A stretch of 64,000 nt of DNA from an uncultured Eubacteriales bacterium (GCA_902777335.1 CACYTF010000001.1:39975-103974), one strand, 5' to 3'; positions 19,859-28,291 are shown, counted from the first letter of the stretch. Program-made: numbers and translations. The notes: generated from the sequence alone by a model not told the origin.

Positions 19859-20533
19859 ATGAAACGAACGCCCCTGCGCGAAAGAAAAATGCCGGACTAC
19901 ACCCGCGGCGAAGAGATCACCAACATGGTCACCCACATCGTCGGCGGCGCGCTGGGGGTACTGGCGCTGGTGCTGTGCCCGGTAGTGGGCGTGCGGCATC
20001 ACAGCGCCTGGAGCGTGGTCAGCGGCGCGGTGTTCGGCTTCAGCCTGCTGGTGCTGTACACGATCTCCAGCGTCTATCACGGCCTGAGCCCGCGGCTGTT
20101 CGGCAAGCGGGTGATGCAGGTGCTGGACCACTGCAGCATATTCCTGCTGATCGCGGGCACCTACACCCCCATCACGCTGTGTACGCTTCGCGCCCATGAC
20201 CCGGTGCTGGGCTGGGCGCTGTTCGGCGCGATATGGGCGCTGGCCGCGGTGGGAATCACCTTCAACGCCATTGACCTGAAAAAGTACGACAAGTTCTCGA
20301 TGGCCTGCTACCTGCTGATGGGCTGGGCCATCGTGATGCGCATCGGCCTGGTCCGACATCTGATCGGCCCGGGCGGTTTCTGGCTGCTGCTGAGCGGCGG
20401 GCTGGCCTACACCGCCGGCGCCGTGCTCTACGTGATCGGCCGGAAGCGGCGCTATGCCCACTCCGCGTTTCACGTGTTCGTGGTCATCGGAAGCCTTCTG
20501 CACTTTCTGTGCATCCTTCTGTACGTGATCTGA
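19859..20533 (+). CDS. Hemolysin III/PAQR family membrane protein
   Basis: A 224-residue protein with seven hydrophobic segments and the family motifs EEITNMVTHIVGGALG, SSVYHGLSP (with conserved His), LDHCSIFLLIAGTYTP and the C-terminal AHSAFHVFVVIGSLLHF. The three conserved His groups form the metal site of PAQR/hydrolase-like proteins. Despite its name, haemolysis is not implied. ATG at 19859 is preferred to TTG at 19841 because GAGG lies seven bases before it. Confidence 0.93.
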   Translation: MKRTPLRERKMPDYTRGEEITNMVTHIVGGALGVLALVLCPVVGVRHHSAWSVVSGAVFGFSLLVLYTISSVYHGLSPRLFGKRVMQVLDHCSIFLLIAGTYTPITLCTLRAHDPVLGWALFGAIWALAAVGITFNAIDLKKYDKFSMACYLLMGWAIVMRIGLVRHLIGPGGFWLLLSGGLAYTAGAVLYVIGRKRRYAHSAFHVFVVIGSLLHFLCILLYVI

Positions 20534-20537
20534 GGCC

Positions 20538-21071
20538 TCACCGCCAGACCGCCCGCCGGATCGACCGGGCGAGCAGGCTCGCGGCGATGATCTTCACGGC
20601 GTCCCCGGCCAGAAACGGCACCACGCACAGCATCAGCGCGGCGGCCAGGCCGTTCTTCGTCTGGAGCATGAACCAGGCCGTGCCGACGGCGTACAGCGCC
20701 GCCGTGCCGACGACCATGAACGCGGGCAGCTTCCAGCCCGGCGTCGGTTCGGCCCCGTCGCCCCTCACCGCCAGGCCGGTGATCCACGCGCAGGCCAGAT
20801 AGCCGATCAGATAGCCGCCGGTGACTCCGACGAGCTTTTGGAATCCCCCCGTGAAGCCGGAAAACACCGGCACGCCCACCATGCCCACCAACAGATACAC
20901 CGCCACGGCCAGCGCGCCGCGCTTCGCGCCCAGCACCGCGCCGGCCAGGTACACCACAAAGGTGGCCAGCGACAGCGGTATCGGGCCCACGGCGATCGAC
21001 AGGGGCCCCGCGACGCACAGCAGCGCCGCCATCACGGCGATGATCGCCATTTCCCGGGTCTTCGTATTCAT
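20538..21071 (-). CDS. bioY: Biotin transporter substrate-binding component BioY
   Basis: The S component of an ECF-type biotin importer. The 177-residue protein has six hydrophobic segments; GPLSIAVGPIPLSLATFVVY and GGFQKLVGVTGGYLIGYL are the BioY signatures. GAGGGAG lies seven bases before ATG 21071, which is therefore preferred to ATG 21086, which overlaps the birA stop as ATGA. It is co-transcribed with birA. No ECF ATPase or T component lies nearby, so it would use a shared module. Confidence 0.93.
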   Translation of the reverse strand: MNTKTREMAIIAVMAALLCVAGPLSIAVGPIPLSLATFVVYLAGAVLGAKRGALAVAVYLLVGMVGVPVFSGFTGGFQKLVGVTGGYLIGYLACAWITGLAVRGDGAEPTPGWKLPAFMVVGTAALYAVGTAWFMLQTKNGLAAALMLCVVPFLAGDAVKIIAASLLARSIRRAVWR

Positions 21072-21082
21072 AGCGTTCTCCC

Positions 21083-22051
21083 TCATCTGAGCTTCAGGCT
21101 GATCTCTCCGGAGCCCACGCGCCTCAGGCCCGCGGGCGTCTGTATCACCAGCCTGCCCTGGTCGTCGATGTCCACGGCGCGGGCCTCGAAGCGCTCGTCC
21201 CCGCGCAGCACCAGCACGTCGCGCCCGATCACGTTGGAGCGCGCCCGGCTCTCCGCCATGAACGCGCAGGTGTCCAGCTGCCCGTACAGCGCCTCGAGCT
21301 GGTTGGAGATCTCCGCGATCAGTCGGCTCCGGCTGACCTCGCAGCCGCATTCGTTCCCGATGGACGTGGCGATCGGTTCCAGCTCCGGCGGAAAGCGCAT
21401 GGCCGCCACGTTCACGCCGATGCCCAGCACCGCGTAGTCCAGCATGCCGCTTTCAAAGTCCATGCCGGCCTCGCACAGTATGCCGCAGACCTTCTTGCCC
21501 GCGATGTACAGGTCGTTGACCCACTTGATCTGAACCGCCACGTCGGCCACCGACTCGATGGCGCGGGCCACGGCCACCGCGGCCATCGACGTGATCATCA
21601 CCGCCCGCTCGGCCAGCAGCTTCGGCCTGAGCACATAGGTGATGTACACGCCCGAATGCGCCGGCGAGAAGAACGAGCGCCCCATGCGCCCCTTTCCCCC
21701 GCTCTGGGATTCGGCGATCACCAGGTACCCGTGGGGCGCGCCGGTGGCCGCCAGGGCCTTGGCGCGGGTGTTCGTGGAGTCCAGCGCCGGGTGGAGCTCC
21801 ATCCGCGCGCCGATGGTTTCGGCCTTCAGCCAGCGCTCGATCTCAGGTACGCAGATCCGGTCGGGCGCGCCGGCCAGCTTGTAGCCCCGGTTGGTGGCCG
21901 CCTCAATGGCGTAGCCCTCCCGCCGCAGCTGCTCGATGGCCTTCCACACGGCGTTGCGGCTCACGCCGATCTTGCGCGCGATGCGCTCGCCGGACAGGGG
22001 CTCGCTCTGCGCCGTCAAAAGCCGTATGACTTCCTGTTTGGTCGTGGACAT
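21083..22051 (-). CDS. birA: Biotin-protein ligase and biotin repressor
   Basis: Activates biotin as biotinyl-AMP, biotinylates carboxylase targets and represses biotin genes. The 322-residue protein has an N-terminal HTH (SGERIARKIGVSRNAVWKAI), the ligase core STNTRAKAL, AESQSGGKGRMGRSFFSP and IKWVNDLYIAGKKVCGIL, and a C-terminal SH3-like domain. It is the full bifunctional form, consistent with the BirA-type operator over its own promoter. Confidence 0.96.
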   Translation of the reverse strand: MSTTKQEVIRLLTAQSEPLSGERIARKIGVSRNAVWKAIEQLRREGYAIEAATNRGYKLAGAPDRICVPEIERWLKAETIGARMELHPALDSTNTRAKALAATGAPHGYLVIAESQSGGKGRMGRSFFSPAHSGVYITYVLRPKLLAERAVMITSMAAVAVARAIESVADVAVQIKWVNDLYIAGKKVCGILCEAGMDFESGMLDYAVLGIGVNVAAMRFPPELEPIATSIGNECGCEVSRSRLIAEISNQLEALYGQLDTCAFMAESRARSNVIGRDVLVLRGDERFEARAVDIDDQGRLVIQTPAGLRRVGSGEISLKLR

Positions 22052-22078
22052 GATAAAACCTCCGCATGCGATGCAAAC

Positions 22079-22107
22079 AACATAGCACGCGGAGGTCTTA
22101 TTGTCAA
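22079..22107 (-). promoter_or_regulatory. Sigma-A promoter of birA-bioY
   Basis: On the minus strand TTGACA (22102-22107), a 17-base spacer and TATGTT (22079-22084). A GGAGG ribosome site follows before ATG 22051. Confidence 0.75.
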
Positions 22108-22132
22108 CTGCAAATTGTTAATAGGGTGACAA
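22101..22132. promoter_or_regulatory. BirA-type operator
   Basis: TTGTCAAC (22101-22108), 16 bases, then GGTGACAA (22125-22132). The halves are complementary at seven of eight positions, and both size and sequence fit the BirA consensus TTGTnAAC-N14/16-GTTnACAA. It covers the -35 of birA-bioY, consistent with biotin-dependent autorepression. Confidence 0.75.
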
Positions 22133-22768
22133 TTATGAATTCGCGGCCACCCGTTCGTCCCGCTCCCGCCTGGAGAACACGCAGCCGCAGTAGTCCTGCC
22201 GGTACAGTCCGTATTCGGCGGACAGCTCGCAGGAGCGCTTGTAGCCGTTGCGCTTCTTGAAGTCGGAGGGGAGCCACCGCACGCCCTCCCGCGCGCCCAG
22301 CTCCATGCCGATGGCGTTCAGGAGCCGCGCGTCCTTCAGGGGGCTGATGGTCAGCGTGGTGGTGAACCAGTCGCTGCCCAGCCGCGCCGCCAGCTTCGCC
22401 GTCGCGCCCAGGCGCATGCGAAAGCACCGCTCGCAGCGGGCGCCGCCCTCCCGGTCCAGCTCGTGGCCGCGGCACATGGCCATGAAGGCCGCGTTGTCGT
22501 AGTCGCCGCGGATGATCCGTATGTCGTTCTCGTGGGGCAGGCGCTCCACCAGGCGTTCAAGCTCGGCGACGCGGTGCTCGAACTCCTCCAGCGGCGCGAT
22601 GTTGGGGTTGTAGTAGAACAGGTCGATGTCAAAATGCGGGGTCAGCGCCTCCAGCACGTAGCTGCTGCAGGGCGCGCAGCAGCTGTGCAGCAAAAGGCGC
22701 GGCCTGCGCGCCGAACCGGCGATCCGCGCGAGCGCGCGCTCCATTTCGATCTGATAGTTCGTGTTCAC
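22133..22768 (-). CDS. queH: Epoxyqueuosine reductase QueH
   Basis: Performs the last step of queuosine synthesis in tRNA, as the non-B12 alternative to QueG. The 211-residue protein has the QueH Cys pairs LLHSCCAPCSSYVLE, CERCFRMRLGATAKLA and DYCGCVFS, which hold an Fe-S cluster and a metal. Translation starts with GTG at 22768, which overlaps the TGA of the upstream kinase gene (GTGA). It is the last gene of a leftward four-gene operon. Confidence 0.94.
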   Translation of the reverse strand: MNTNYQIEMERALARIAGSARRPRLLLHSCCAPCSSYVLEALTPHFDIDLFYYNPNIAPLEEFEHRVAELERLVERLPHENDIRIIRGDYDNAAFMAMCRGHELDREGGARCERCFRMRLGATAKLAARLGSDWFTTTLTISPLKDARLLNAIGMELGAREGVRWLPSDFKKRNGYKRSCELSAEYGLYRQDYCGCVFSRRERDERVAANS

Positions 22769-23700
22769 AGCTCCGCTTCTTCGTCTGTGTATTCAAAGGG
22801 CACAGACTGCCCGTCCTTCGGCACGATGATGCGCACGGCGCTGTGCAGGTTCTCCAGCAGCACGTGGTCCGTCTCCGGCTCGCGCTCGCCGTCCAGCGTC
22901 CACTCCACGGCCTCGGCGCACTCCACCCTGACCTTCCGCCCGGAAAAGAAGTGGATCATGTCGTTGGGCACGTTCATGGTGGTCAGGCCCGCGAATATGC
23001 TGCCCAGCTGGGCCGGGTTCGTGGGGTTTCTGACCAGCGTGACCTCGAACTTGCCATCGTTCAGCGCCACCAGCTGGGTGTCCAGCTTCAGTATGCCGCC
23101 CACCGAGGTGGAGTTGGTGATGGAGCAAAATATGAAGTCGTCCTCCAGCATCAAATCGCCCGCCGTCACGCGCATGTGAACGGGCTTGATGGCGGTCAGA
23201 TCGCGCATGCCCTCTAAGATGTACGCCACGTGGCCCAGCACGTTCTTGGCCGCCTGAGGCGTGGTGTACGAGGTCTTCGCGAACGCGCCGCAGGTGGCGG
23301 TGTAGACGAAGTACCTGCCGTTGAAGCTGCCCACGTCCAGCGTCTGCGGCCGGCCCTCGACGATGTCCCGGGCCGCCCGCAGCACGTCGGAGGACAGGCC
23401 GATGCTGGAGGCGTAGTCGTTGGTGGTGCCGCAGGGAATGTAGCCCAGCGGGCAGGTCATGCCCGCGGCCAGCATGCCGGCGATGGTCTCGTTCAGGGTG
23501 CCGTCGCCGCCGGCGCAGACCACCAGGTCGAACTTCCGGCGGGTCTTGGCCAGCACCGAGGTGGCCTCGCCGCTGTAGCCGGTCACGTAGGTGTCGCACG
23601 AGTATCCGTGCTCGATAAACAGCCGGATGATCTCCGCGAGGAAGCGGTTCACCCGGCGCTGTCCGGCATTCGGATTGACCACAAAAAACAGTTTCTTCAT
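22765..23700 (-). CDS. YegS/BmrU-type lipid (diacylglycerol) kinase
   Basis: A 311-residue lipid kinase with KKLFFVVNPNAGQRRVNRF, the catalytic-loop GGDGTLNE, IPCGTTNDYASSIG and the C-terminal VECAEAVEWTLDGE block. It is probably a diacylglycerol kinase that recycles lipid, or a related undecaprenol-type enzyme. It lies between the phosphoesterase and queH genes. Confidence 0.9.
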   Translation of the reverse strand: MKKLFFVVNPNAGQRRVNRFLAEIIRLFIEHGYSCDTYVTGYSGEATSVLAKTRRKFDLVVCAGGDGTLNETIAGMLAAGMTCPLGYIPCGTTNDYASSIGLSSDVLRAARDIVEGRPQTLDVGSFNGRYFVYTATCGAFAKTSYTTPQAAKNVLGHVAYILEGMRDLTAIKPVHMRVTAGDLMLEDDFIFCSITNSTSVGGILKLDTQLVALNDGKFEVTLVRNPTNPAQLGSIFAGLTTMNVPNDMIHFFSGRKVRVECAEAVEWTLDGEREPETDHVLLENLHSAVRIIVPKDGQSVPFEYTDEEAEL

Positions 23701-23715
23701 AGCACAGCTTCTCCG

Positions 23716-24399
23716 TCAGTCGTAGAGCCTGTACAGCCTGAACCCGAGCCCGTCGCAGGACACCTGGTGGTAGCGCACGCCGTCGCGCTCGCCCCGCACC
23801 GCGCCGTAGAGCGCGGCCCCGTGCAGGTGCCCGTACACGCAGTCGGTGACGCCGTAGGCCTTCAGCAGGTCCGAAAAGCCCGCCTCGCCCTCCGCCAGCG
23901 GCGGGTAGTGCATCAGCGCCGTGATCGGCGCCGCGGCGTCCAGGCGCCGGGCGCACTTCAGCGACATCTCCAGCCGCAGGCGCTCCCGGTTGTAGATGCG
24001 CGCGTCGTCCTCGGAGCACTCCGGCCCGGGCAGCGTCCAGCCCCGGCTGCCGGCGTACAGCCGGCCGTCCAGGAAAAGGCTGTCGTTCTGCAGCGCGAAC
24101 ATACCCTCGGGCAGCGCCCGGCGCACGCGGCCCACGGAGCTCCACCAATAGTCGTGGTTGCCCCGCAGCAAAAGCTTCCTGCCGGGGAGCCTGCCGATGC
24201 TCTGCAGGTCCTCCAGCGCCTCCTCAAGCCGCATGGCCCAGGAGATGTCTCCGGGCAACAGCACCAGGTCCTCCGGCGTCACGCGGCTGATCCAATCGGC
24301 GCTGATGCGCAGAAAGTGATCCTTCCAGTGCTCGCCGAATACGTCCATCGGCTTCTGGCGCGCCGGCAGGTGCAGATCGGCAATCGCATAGACGGCCAA
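23716..24399 (-). CDS. Metallophosphoesterase
   Basis: A 227-residue calcineurin-like phosphoesterase: the metal motifs are AIADLHLP, LLPGDISWAM, LLLRGNHDYWW, LMHYPP and YGHLHG. The group with DISWAM and NHDYWW is widespread in Clostridia; its substrate is unknown. It starts with TTG at 24399, immediately after the preceding stop at 24402-24404. Confidence 0.88.
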   Translation of the reverse strand: MAVYAIADLHLPARQKPMDVFGEHWKDHFLRISADWISRVTPEDLVLLPGDISWAMRLEEALEDLQSIGRLPGRKLLLRGNHDYWWSSVGRVRRALPEGMFALQNDSLFLDGRLYAGSRGWTLPGPECSEDDARIYNRERLRLEMSLKCARRLDAAAPITALMHYPPLAEGEAGFSDLLKAYGVTDCVYGHLHGAALYGAVRGERDGVRYHQVSCDGLGFRLYRLYD

Positions 24400-24401
24400 G
24401 G

Positions 24402-24815
24402 CTATTCTTCCCCGTTCTCGTCGTCCCCGTCGATGTCCGCGTCCTCGTCGTCCTCGTCGTCTTCCTCGTCCTCGTCGTCAAAATCCGCGTCGTCGGCGAA
24501 TTCCGCGTCGTTCAGGTCGCCGCCGATGTCCAGCTCGATCTCATCCATCGTGGACACGGAATCGATCTCGATGCTCGCGGGCTCGTGCTCGATCTCCTCG
24601 TCGCTGTCGATGGCGTCCCGGCGGGCCTGCTCCTTCAGGCAGTAGGCGCACAGCTCCTGGCCCGGAACCACCGGATTCTCGCCGCACTCGGAGCACAGCT
24701 CGATCATCTCAAACTGCTCGCTCTCCCCGCGAACCTCCCTGCGGCACACGGAGCACATGGTATCCGTGTCGTTCATGTAATTCAACTCGCAGCGCGGGCA
24801 CTTGACTAAACCCAT
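24402..24815 (-). CDS. Zinc-ribbon protein with acidic tail
   Basis: A 137-residue protein. The N-terminal half has three CxxC pairs (VKCPRCELNY, MCSVCRREV, LCSECGENP with LCAYCLKEQ). The C-terminal half is almost entirely Asp and Glu (DDEDEEDDEDDEDADIDGDD). ATG at 24815 is chosen because the G-rich ribosome site is seven bases away; the ATG at 24821 is too close to it. It is the first gene of the operon with the phosphoesterase, lipid kinase and queH. Role unknown. Confidence 0.75.
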   Translation of the reverse strand: MGLVKCPRCELNYMNDTDTMCSVCRREVRGESEQFEMIELCSECGENPVVPGQELCAYCLKEQARRDAIDSDEEIEHEPASIEIDSVSTMDEIELDIGGDLNDAEFADDADFDDEDEEDDEDDEDADIDGDDENGEE

Positions 24816-24898
24816 GATCATTCCCCCCCAACATGGTTCAGGCGTTGGCCGCATTCAAGCGGCGTCCTCCACCGCATTATCTCCAATCACATGAAGAT

Positions 24899-24926
24899 AT
24901 TATACACAAAAAGGGCAAAAGCACAA
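24899..24926 (-). promoter_or_regulatory. Promoter of the zinc-ribbon-queH operon
   Basis: On the minus strand TTGTGC (24921-24926), a 16-base spacer and TATAAT (24899-24904). The promoter overlaps the terminator of the upstream glycosylase genes. Confidence 0.65.
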
Positions 24927-24931
24927 GCCCT
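24905..24931 (-). terminator. Intrinsic terminator after the glycosylase pair
   Basis: On the minus strand AGGGC, a 10-base loop, GCCCT and then a T-run (24907-24911), shortly after the second glycosylase gene. Confidence 0.7.
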
Positions 24932-24945
24932 ATTTGACACTTTGG

Positions 24946-25515
24946 TCAATCTTTTTGCAGGATGCGGGCAAAACGGGCCACATCCTGGCTGTAGACGTCC
25001 TTCAGCGACGGGTTGTAGATCACCGAGGCGGGGTGGTACAGCGGGTACAGCCCGCGCCCCTCCCAGTCGATCAGGCGGCCGTGCATCTCGCCGATCACGT
25101 GCCCCGGGCCAAGCAGCGCCTTCAGCGGCACGTTGCCCAGGGTGACCACGTACCTTGGATTCACAAGGCCGATCTCCCGCAGAAGCCAGGGCAGGAATAT
25201 GCGCACCTCCTCCTGCGTGGGCGGCCGGTTCACCGTGCGCCCGGCCTTTGAGCGCTTGGTGGGCCGGAACTTTACGGCGTTGGTCACGTACAGGTCGCTG
25301 CGCGCGAGGCCCGCGGCCTCGAGAAAGGCGTCCAGGTTCCTGCCGGCCTTGCCCACAAAGGGCCGCCCCTGCAGCGATTCCTGTTCGCCGGGGGCCTCGC
25401 CGATCAGCATCACCCGCGCGCCCATACGGCCCTCGCCGCAGACCAGCACCTTGCGCTCGCCCTCGTACAGCTTCTGTATGAAGTCGGTGAGCTCGCGCTG
25501 AAACCGTTCCATCAT
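24946..25515 (-). CDS. Uracil-DNA glycosylase superfamily protein (second copy)
   Basis: A 189-residue relative of family 4 UDG: IGEAPGEQESLQGRPFVGKAG is the family A motif (G-E-A-P-G-x-x-E), NAVKFRP and LYHPAS are the other blocks. The N-terminal CxxC pair seen in the neighbouring copy is missing, so it may lack the Fe-S cluster of classic family 4 enzymes. It overlaps the first copy by four bases (ATGA). A role in removing uracil is likely but not proven. Confidence 0.85.
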   Translation of the reverse strand: MMERFQRELTDFIQKLYEGERKVLVCGEGRMGARVMLIGEAPGEQESLQGRPFVGKAGRNLDAFLEAAGLARSDLYVTNAVKFRPTKRSKAGRTVNRPPTQEEVRIFLPWLLREIGLVNPRYVVTLGNVPLKALLGPGHVIGEMHGRLIDWEGRGLYPLYHPASVIYNPSLKDVYSQDVARFARILQKD

Positions 25516-26090
25516 CGATCGTCCCCTTCGGGCTGACTCAGCTCGTTCAGCTTGTCGCGTATCTTCTGAAAGTCTTCCCAGGCGTCGCGCTTTTTAGCCG
25601 GGTCCCGCAGCAGCGCCGAGGGGTGGAAGGTGGGCATGAACCACACGCCCTTCTGCTCGTACCACCTGCCGTGGTCCCGGGTGATGAACACCTGGTCGCG
25701 GATCGTGTACTGGCAGGCGACCTTGCCCAGCAGCACCACCACCCGCGGCCGCACCAGCGCCACCTGCGCGCGCAGGTAGCCCAGGCAGGCGGCGGCCTCG
25801 TCCGGCTCCGGGTTCCGGTTCTGGGGCGGGCGGCACTTCACCACGTTGCAGATGTACACCTCGGAGCGCTCCAGGCCGATGGCGTGGAGCATGCGGGTCA
25901 GAAGCTCGCCCGACCGCCCGACGAAGGGGCGGCCCTGCCGGTCCTCCTCCTGGCCGGGGCCCTCGCCGATGAACATCAGCCGCGCGCTCGGGCTCCCCTC
26001 TCCCGGCACCACGTTGCTCCGGGTCTGGCAGAGCCGGCATTTGTCGCACTTTCCGATTTCCTCAAGCAGCTGCGCCCACGACACGCGCAT
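25512..26090 (-). CDS. Uracil-DNA glycosylase, family 4 (Fe-S)
   Basis: A 192-residue protein with the Cys motif KCDKCRLCQTR, FIGEGPGQEEDRQGRPFVGR (water-activating motif), NVVKCRPPQNRNPEP with a further Cys, and TFHPSALLRDP. This fits the thermostable [4Fe-4S] family 4 UDG, including phage SPO1 polymerase-like N-termini. It removes uracil from DNA to start base excision repair. It is followed by a second, divergent copy. Confidence 0.92.
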   Translation of the reverse strand: MRVSWAQLLEEIGKCDKCRLCQTRSNVVPGEGSPSARLMFIGEGPGQEEDRQGRPFVGRSGELLTRMLHAIGLERSEVYICNVVKCRPPQNRNPEPDEAAACLGYLRAQVALVRPRVVVLLGKVACQYTIRDQVFITRDHGRWYEQKGVWFMPTFHPSALLRDPAKKRDAWEDFQKIRDKLNELSQPEGDDR

Positions 26091-26125
26091 CGCGCATCAC
26101 TCCCCCCGCGTCCTTTGTAACGGCA

Positions 26126-26164
26126 AGCGCCTCGCGGCACGGGAATCTCCCGCCGCGGGGCGCT
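26126..26164 (-). terminator. GC-rich hairpin after the small membrane protein gene
   Basis: Arms AGCGCC and GGCGCT enclose further complementary CGCGGC/GCCGCG tracts, eight bases downstream of the 26172 stop. No T-run follows, so it may be a weak terminator or processing signal. Confidence 0.45.
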
Positions 26165-26171
26165 GATTCGG

Positions 26172-26393
26172 TCATTTCGGTACGATGATGGCATCCTGGA
26201 AGATCTTCCAGAGGGATTTGAAGGATTCCTGCCCGTCGCGGGCCACCCATGATACGAGCGCCGCCAGCAAAAACGCGCAGGCGACGATCACCACGATGCC
26301 CGCCACGGCGCCGAGAAAATCGTAGATGCCGGCGAATATCTGAAAATTCAGTCTGCGCCGCTTGACCTCCTGGCGCGTATAGATCTTGGCCAC
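26172..26393 (-). CDS. Small single-pass membrane protein
   Basis: A 73-residue protein with a basic N-terminus (YTRQEVKRRRLN), one or two hydrophobic stretches (about residues 20-50, GAVAGIVVIVACAFLLAALV region) and a short charged C-terminus. GTG at 26393 has GGAGG seven bases upstream. It lies between the vanW gene and the glycosylase pair and has its own promoter. Function unknown. Confidence 0.65.
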   Translation of the reverse strand: MAKIYTRQEVKRRRLNFQIFAGIYDFLGAVAGIVVIVACAFLLAALVSWVARDGQESFKSLWKIFQDAIIVPK

Positions 26394-26419
26394 GCTCTCA
26401 CCTCCCGCGATGCGCTCCC

Positions 26420-26448
26420 ATTATAGCACGTTGTCGCCGCAAATGCAA
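26420..26448 (-). promoter_or_regulatory. Sigma-A promoter of the small membrane protein gene
   Basis: On the minus strand TTGCAT (26443-26448), a 17-base spacer and TATAAT (26420-26425) with an extended TG. Confidence 0.8.
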
Positions 26449-26460
26449 ATCCCGCCGCAC

Positions 26461-28200
26461 TCACACGCCGTACTGTATGACCTCGTCCTTCATTTTATAG
26501 GAGCTCTTGAACAGCAGCTCCCGGCTGATCTGGTTGCCGTCGGCGTCCCAGCGGACCTTGTAGGCGTCCGCCTTGTAGCCGTTGCGGCCGTTCTGGGCGG
26601 TGTATATCTCCCCGTGGGGCAGCAGCGGCGTGGGCTCGTAGCGCGTCTCGTACTTGATGACCTCGGTGGTGACGGCGTCCAGCGTGATCGACTCGCCGTT
26701 GGGCAGGAGCCTGCCAAATATGCCGAAGCGCACGCGCTTGTCGTCGGTCAGGTAGCAGCAGATGTAGATGTCGTCCGGCGACGTGTTCTTGAAGCGCAGG
26801 TCCTGGCTGCCCCAGTTGACGGTGGCGTCCTTGCCCTTGTCAACATATGCGACGGTCAGCGAATGGTTGTGGCGCTCCACGATTTCCATGTCCGCCTTCA
26901 CCGCGGCGTTGAACAGCGTGGTGGACACCTGGCACACGCCGCCGCCCACCTGCTCGGTGACGTCGCCGCCGGAATAGGCCGTGGCCTTCCTGAAGCCCCT
27001 GGCCGTGGTGCGCTCGCCAACCGCCTCGTTGAAGGAGAAGACCTCGCCCGGGGCCACCCGGGTGCCGTTGAGCAGCGACATGGCCAGCTTGATGTTGTTC
27101 AGGCGGGCCTTGCTGGAAGCCGAGGCGTTGGTGACGGCGTAGTCGATCAGCCCGTAGTGGCTGGACACGTCCGCGGTGGTCACCTGAGGCTGGACCTCCT
27201 CCAGGTTCATCGCCACGCTGCCGCCGCCCGACGCGATGGCCTGCTCGATGTCCCGGGTCAGCGCCTGGGTGTCCAGCCTGACGCCGGTGGCGGATTCCTT
27301 GAACACGAAGGCGTAGGATTCCACGTCGAAGCTGTCGATGGCGGCGTCCACGGCGGGCCTGTCCACGGTGCTGGCGATCATTCGGGCGTAGTCTTCCACC
27401 TGCCCGGGGCTGTAATCGCTTCGGTTGACGCTGTAGGCCACCGGGTTCGCGCTTCGGTAGGTGACCATCTGGTAGCGCTTCTCCAGCGAGCCGCTGCGCC
27501 CCGCGCTCCACGCGGCGGTCAGCACCGCCTCGTAGTCGCTGGCGTAGCCCAGCTGCCCGGCGGTCACCGACGCGCCGTTGTCCAGCGTGACCGTGCGGTC
27601 CGCGTAGCGCGGCTCCACCCGCTCCCGCCAGTAGTCCAGCGCGTTGGAGAGCGTCATTTTGGACACGTCCACGCCCTCCACCGTGGTGCCGTCGTAGAAG
27701 GTCTGGCGGTCCACGGCTTCCCGCATCACAAGGAAATTCTTATAGTCGTTCTGCTGCTTGACGCCCAGCGCCACGATCAGCGCGATGCAGATGGCCAGGC
27801 ACGCGTTCACCGCGCCGAACACGCCCTTCAGGCGCTTTGAGCGCTTCTTCCCGGAGGGCTTTTTCGGCGCGGGCACCGACTCCATGAACAGGTCGGCCCC
27901 CGTGCCCCCGCGGGCCTTGCGCGCCGGCCGCTTCTTCGCCTGGTCGGCTGAAGGGCGCTTTTTCGCCTGTTCGGCCGCGGGGCGCTTTATCGCCCGTTCC
28001 GCCGAAGGCCGCTTTTTCGCCCGTTCCGCCGCAGGGCGCTTCTTCGCCTCTTCGGTTGAGGGGCGTTTCTTCGCCCGTTCCGCCGGGAGGCGCTTCTTCG
28101 CCTCTTCGGTTGAGGAGCGCTCCTTCGCCTGTTCCGCGGCGGGCTTTTTGCCCGTCGCATGTCTGGCTTTGGTCGGCTTTTCTTTTATCGTATCCGGCAT
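26461..28200 (-). CDS. VanW-family membrane-anchored protein with basic repeat domain
   Basis: A 579-residue protein. Residues about 1-95 are a cytoplasmic low-complexity region with eight copies of a 9-residue unit near AKKRPSAER. One membrane segment (VNACLAICIALIVALGV) follows, then extracellular putative peptidoglycan-binding domains and the VanW block (FSFNEAVGERTTARGFRKA and GGGVCQVSTTLFNA). It is likely a cell-wall-associated protein; vancomycin resistance is not implied. ATG at 28200 is preferred because a GGAG is upstream and the extra in-frame residues are leader-like. Confidence 0.85.
   Translation of the reverse strand: MPDTIKEKPTKARHATGKKPAAEQAKERSSTEEAKKRLPAERAKKRPSTEEAKKRPAAERAKKRPSAERAIKRPAAEQAKKRPSADQAKKRPARKARGGTGADLFMESVPAPKKPSGKKRSKRLKGVFGAVNACLAICIALIVALGVKQQNDYKNFLVMREAVDRQTFYDGTTVEGVDVSKMTLSNALDYWRERVEPRYADRTVTLDNGASVTAGQLGYASDYEAVLTAAWSAGRSGSLEKRYQMVTYRSANPVAYSVNRSDYSPGQVEDYARMIASTVDRPAVDAAIDSFDVESYAFVFKESATGVRLDTQALTRDIEQAIASGGGSVAMNLEEVQPQVTTADVSSHYGLIDYAVTNASASSKARLNNIKLAMSLLNGTRVAPGEVFSFNEAVGERTTARGFRKATAYSGGDVTEQVGGGVCQVSTTLFNAAVKADMEIVERHNHSLTVAYVDKGKDATVNWGSQDLRFKNTSPDDIYICCYLTDDKRVRFGIFGRLLPNGESITLDAVTTEVIKYETRYEPTPLLPHGEIYTAQNGRNGYKADAYKVRWDADGNQISRELLFKSSYKMKDEVIQYGV
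27899..28130 (-). repeat. 27-base tandem repeat inside the VanW gene
   Basis: About eight degenerate copies of a 9-codon unit (A-K-K-R-P-x-A-E-x) encode a Lys/Arg-rich cytoplasmic segment. The repeats stay in frame, so this is a coding minisatellite. Confidence 0.75.
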
Positions 28201-28291
28201 CTGTCGCTGATCTCCATCGTCTGGGTTCCTGTCTTCCCTGGACTCATTCTGCCCCTTCGGCGGCCCGGCGATACCCCGGGGCACGCCACTG

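Noticed and set aside
22051..22100. Hairpin CCTCCGC...GCGGAGG that could mask the birA ribosome site
   Set aside because: The upstream arm lies in the promoter spacer, before the predicted start of transcription, so the RNA would not contain it.
27899..28130. CRISPR or intergenic repeat
   Set aside because: The repeat stays in frame inside the VanW-family protein and encodes a regular 9-residue unit.
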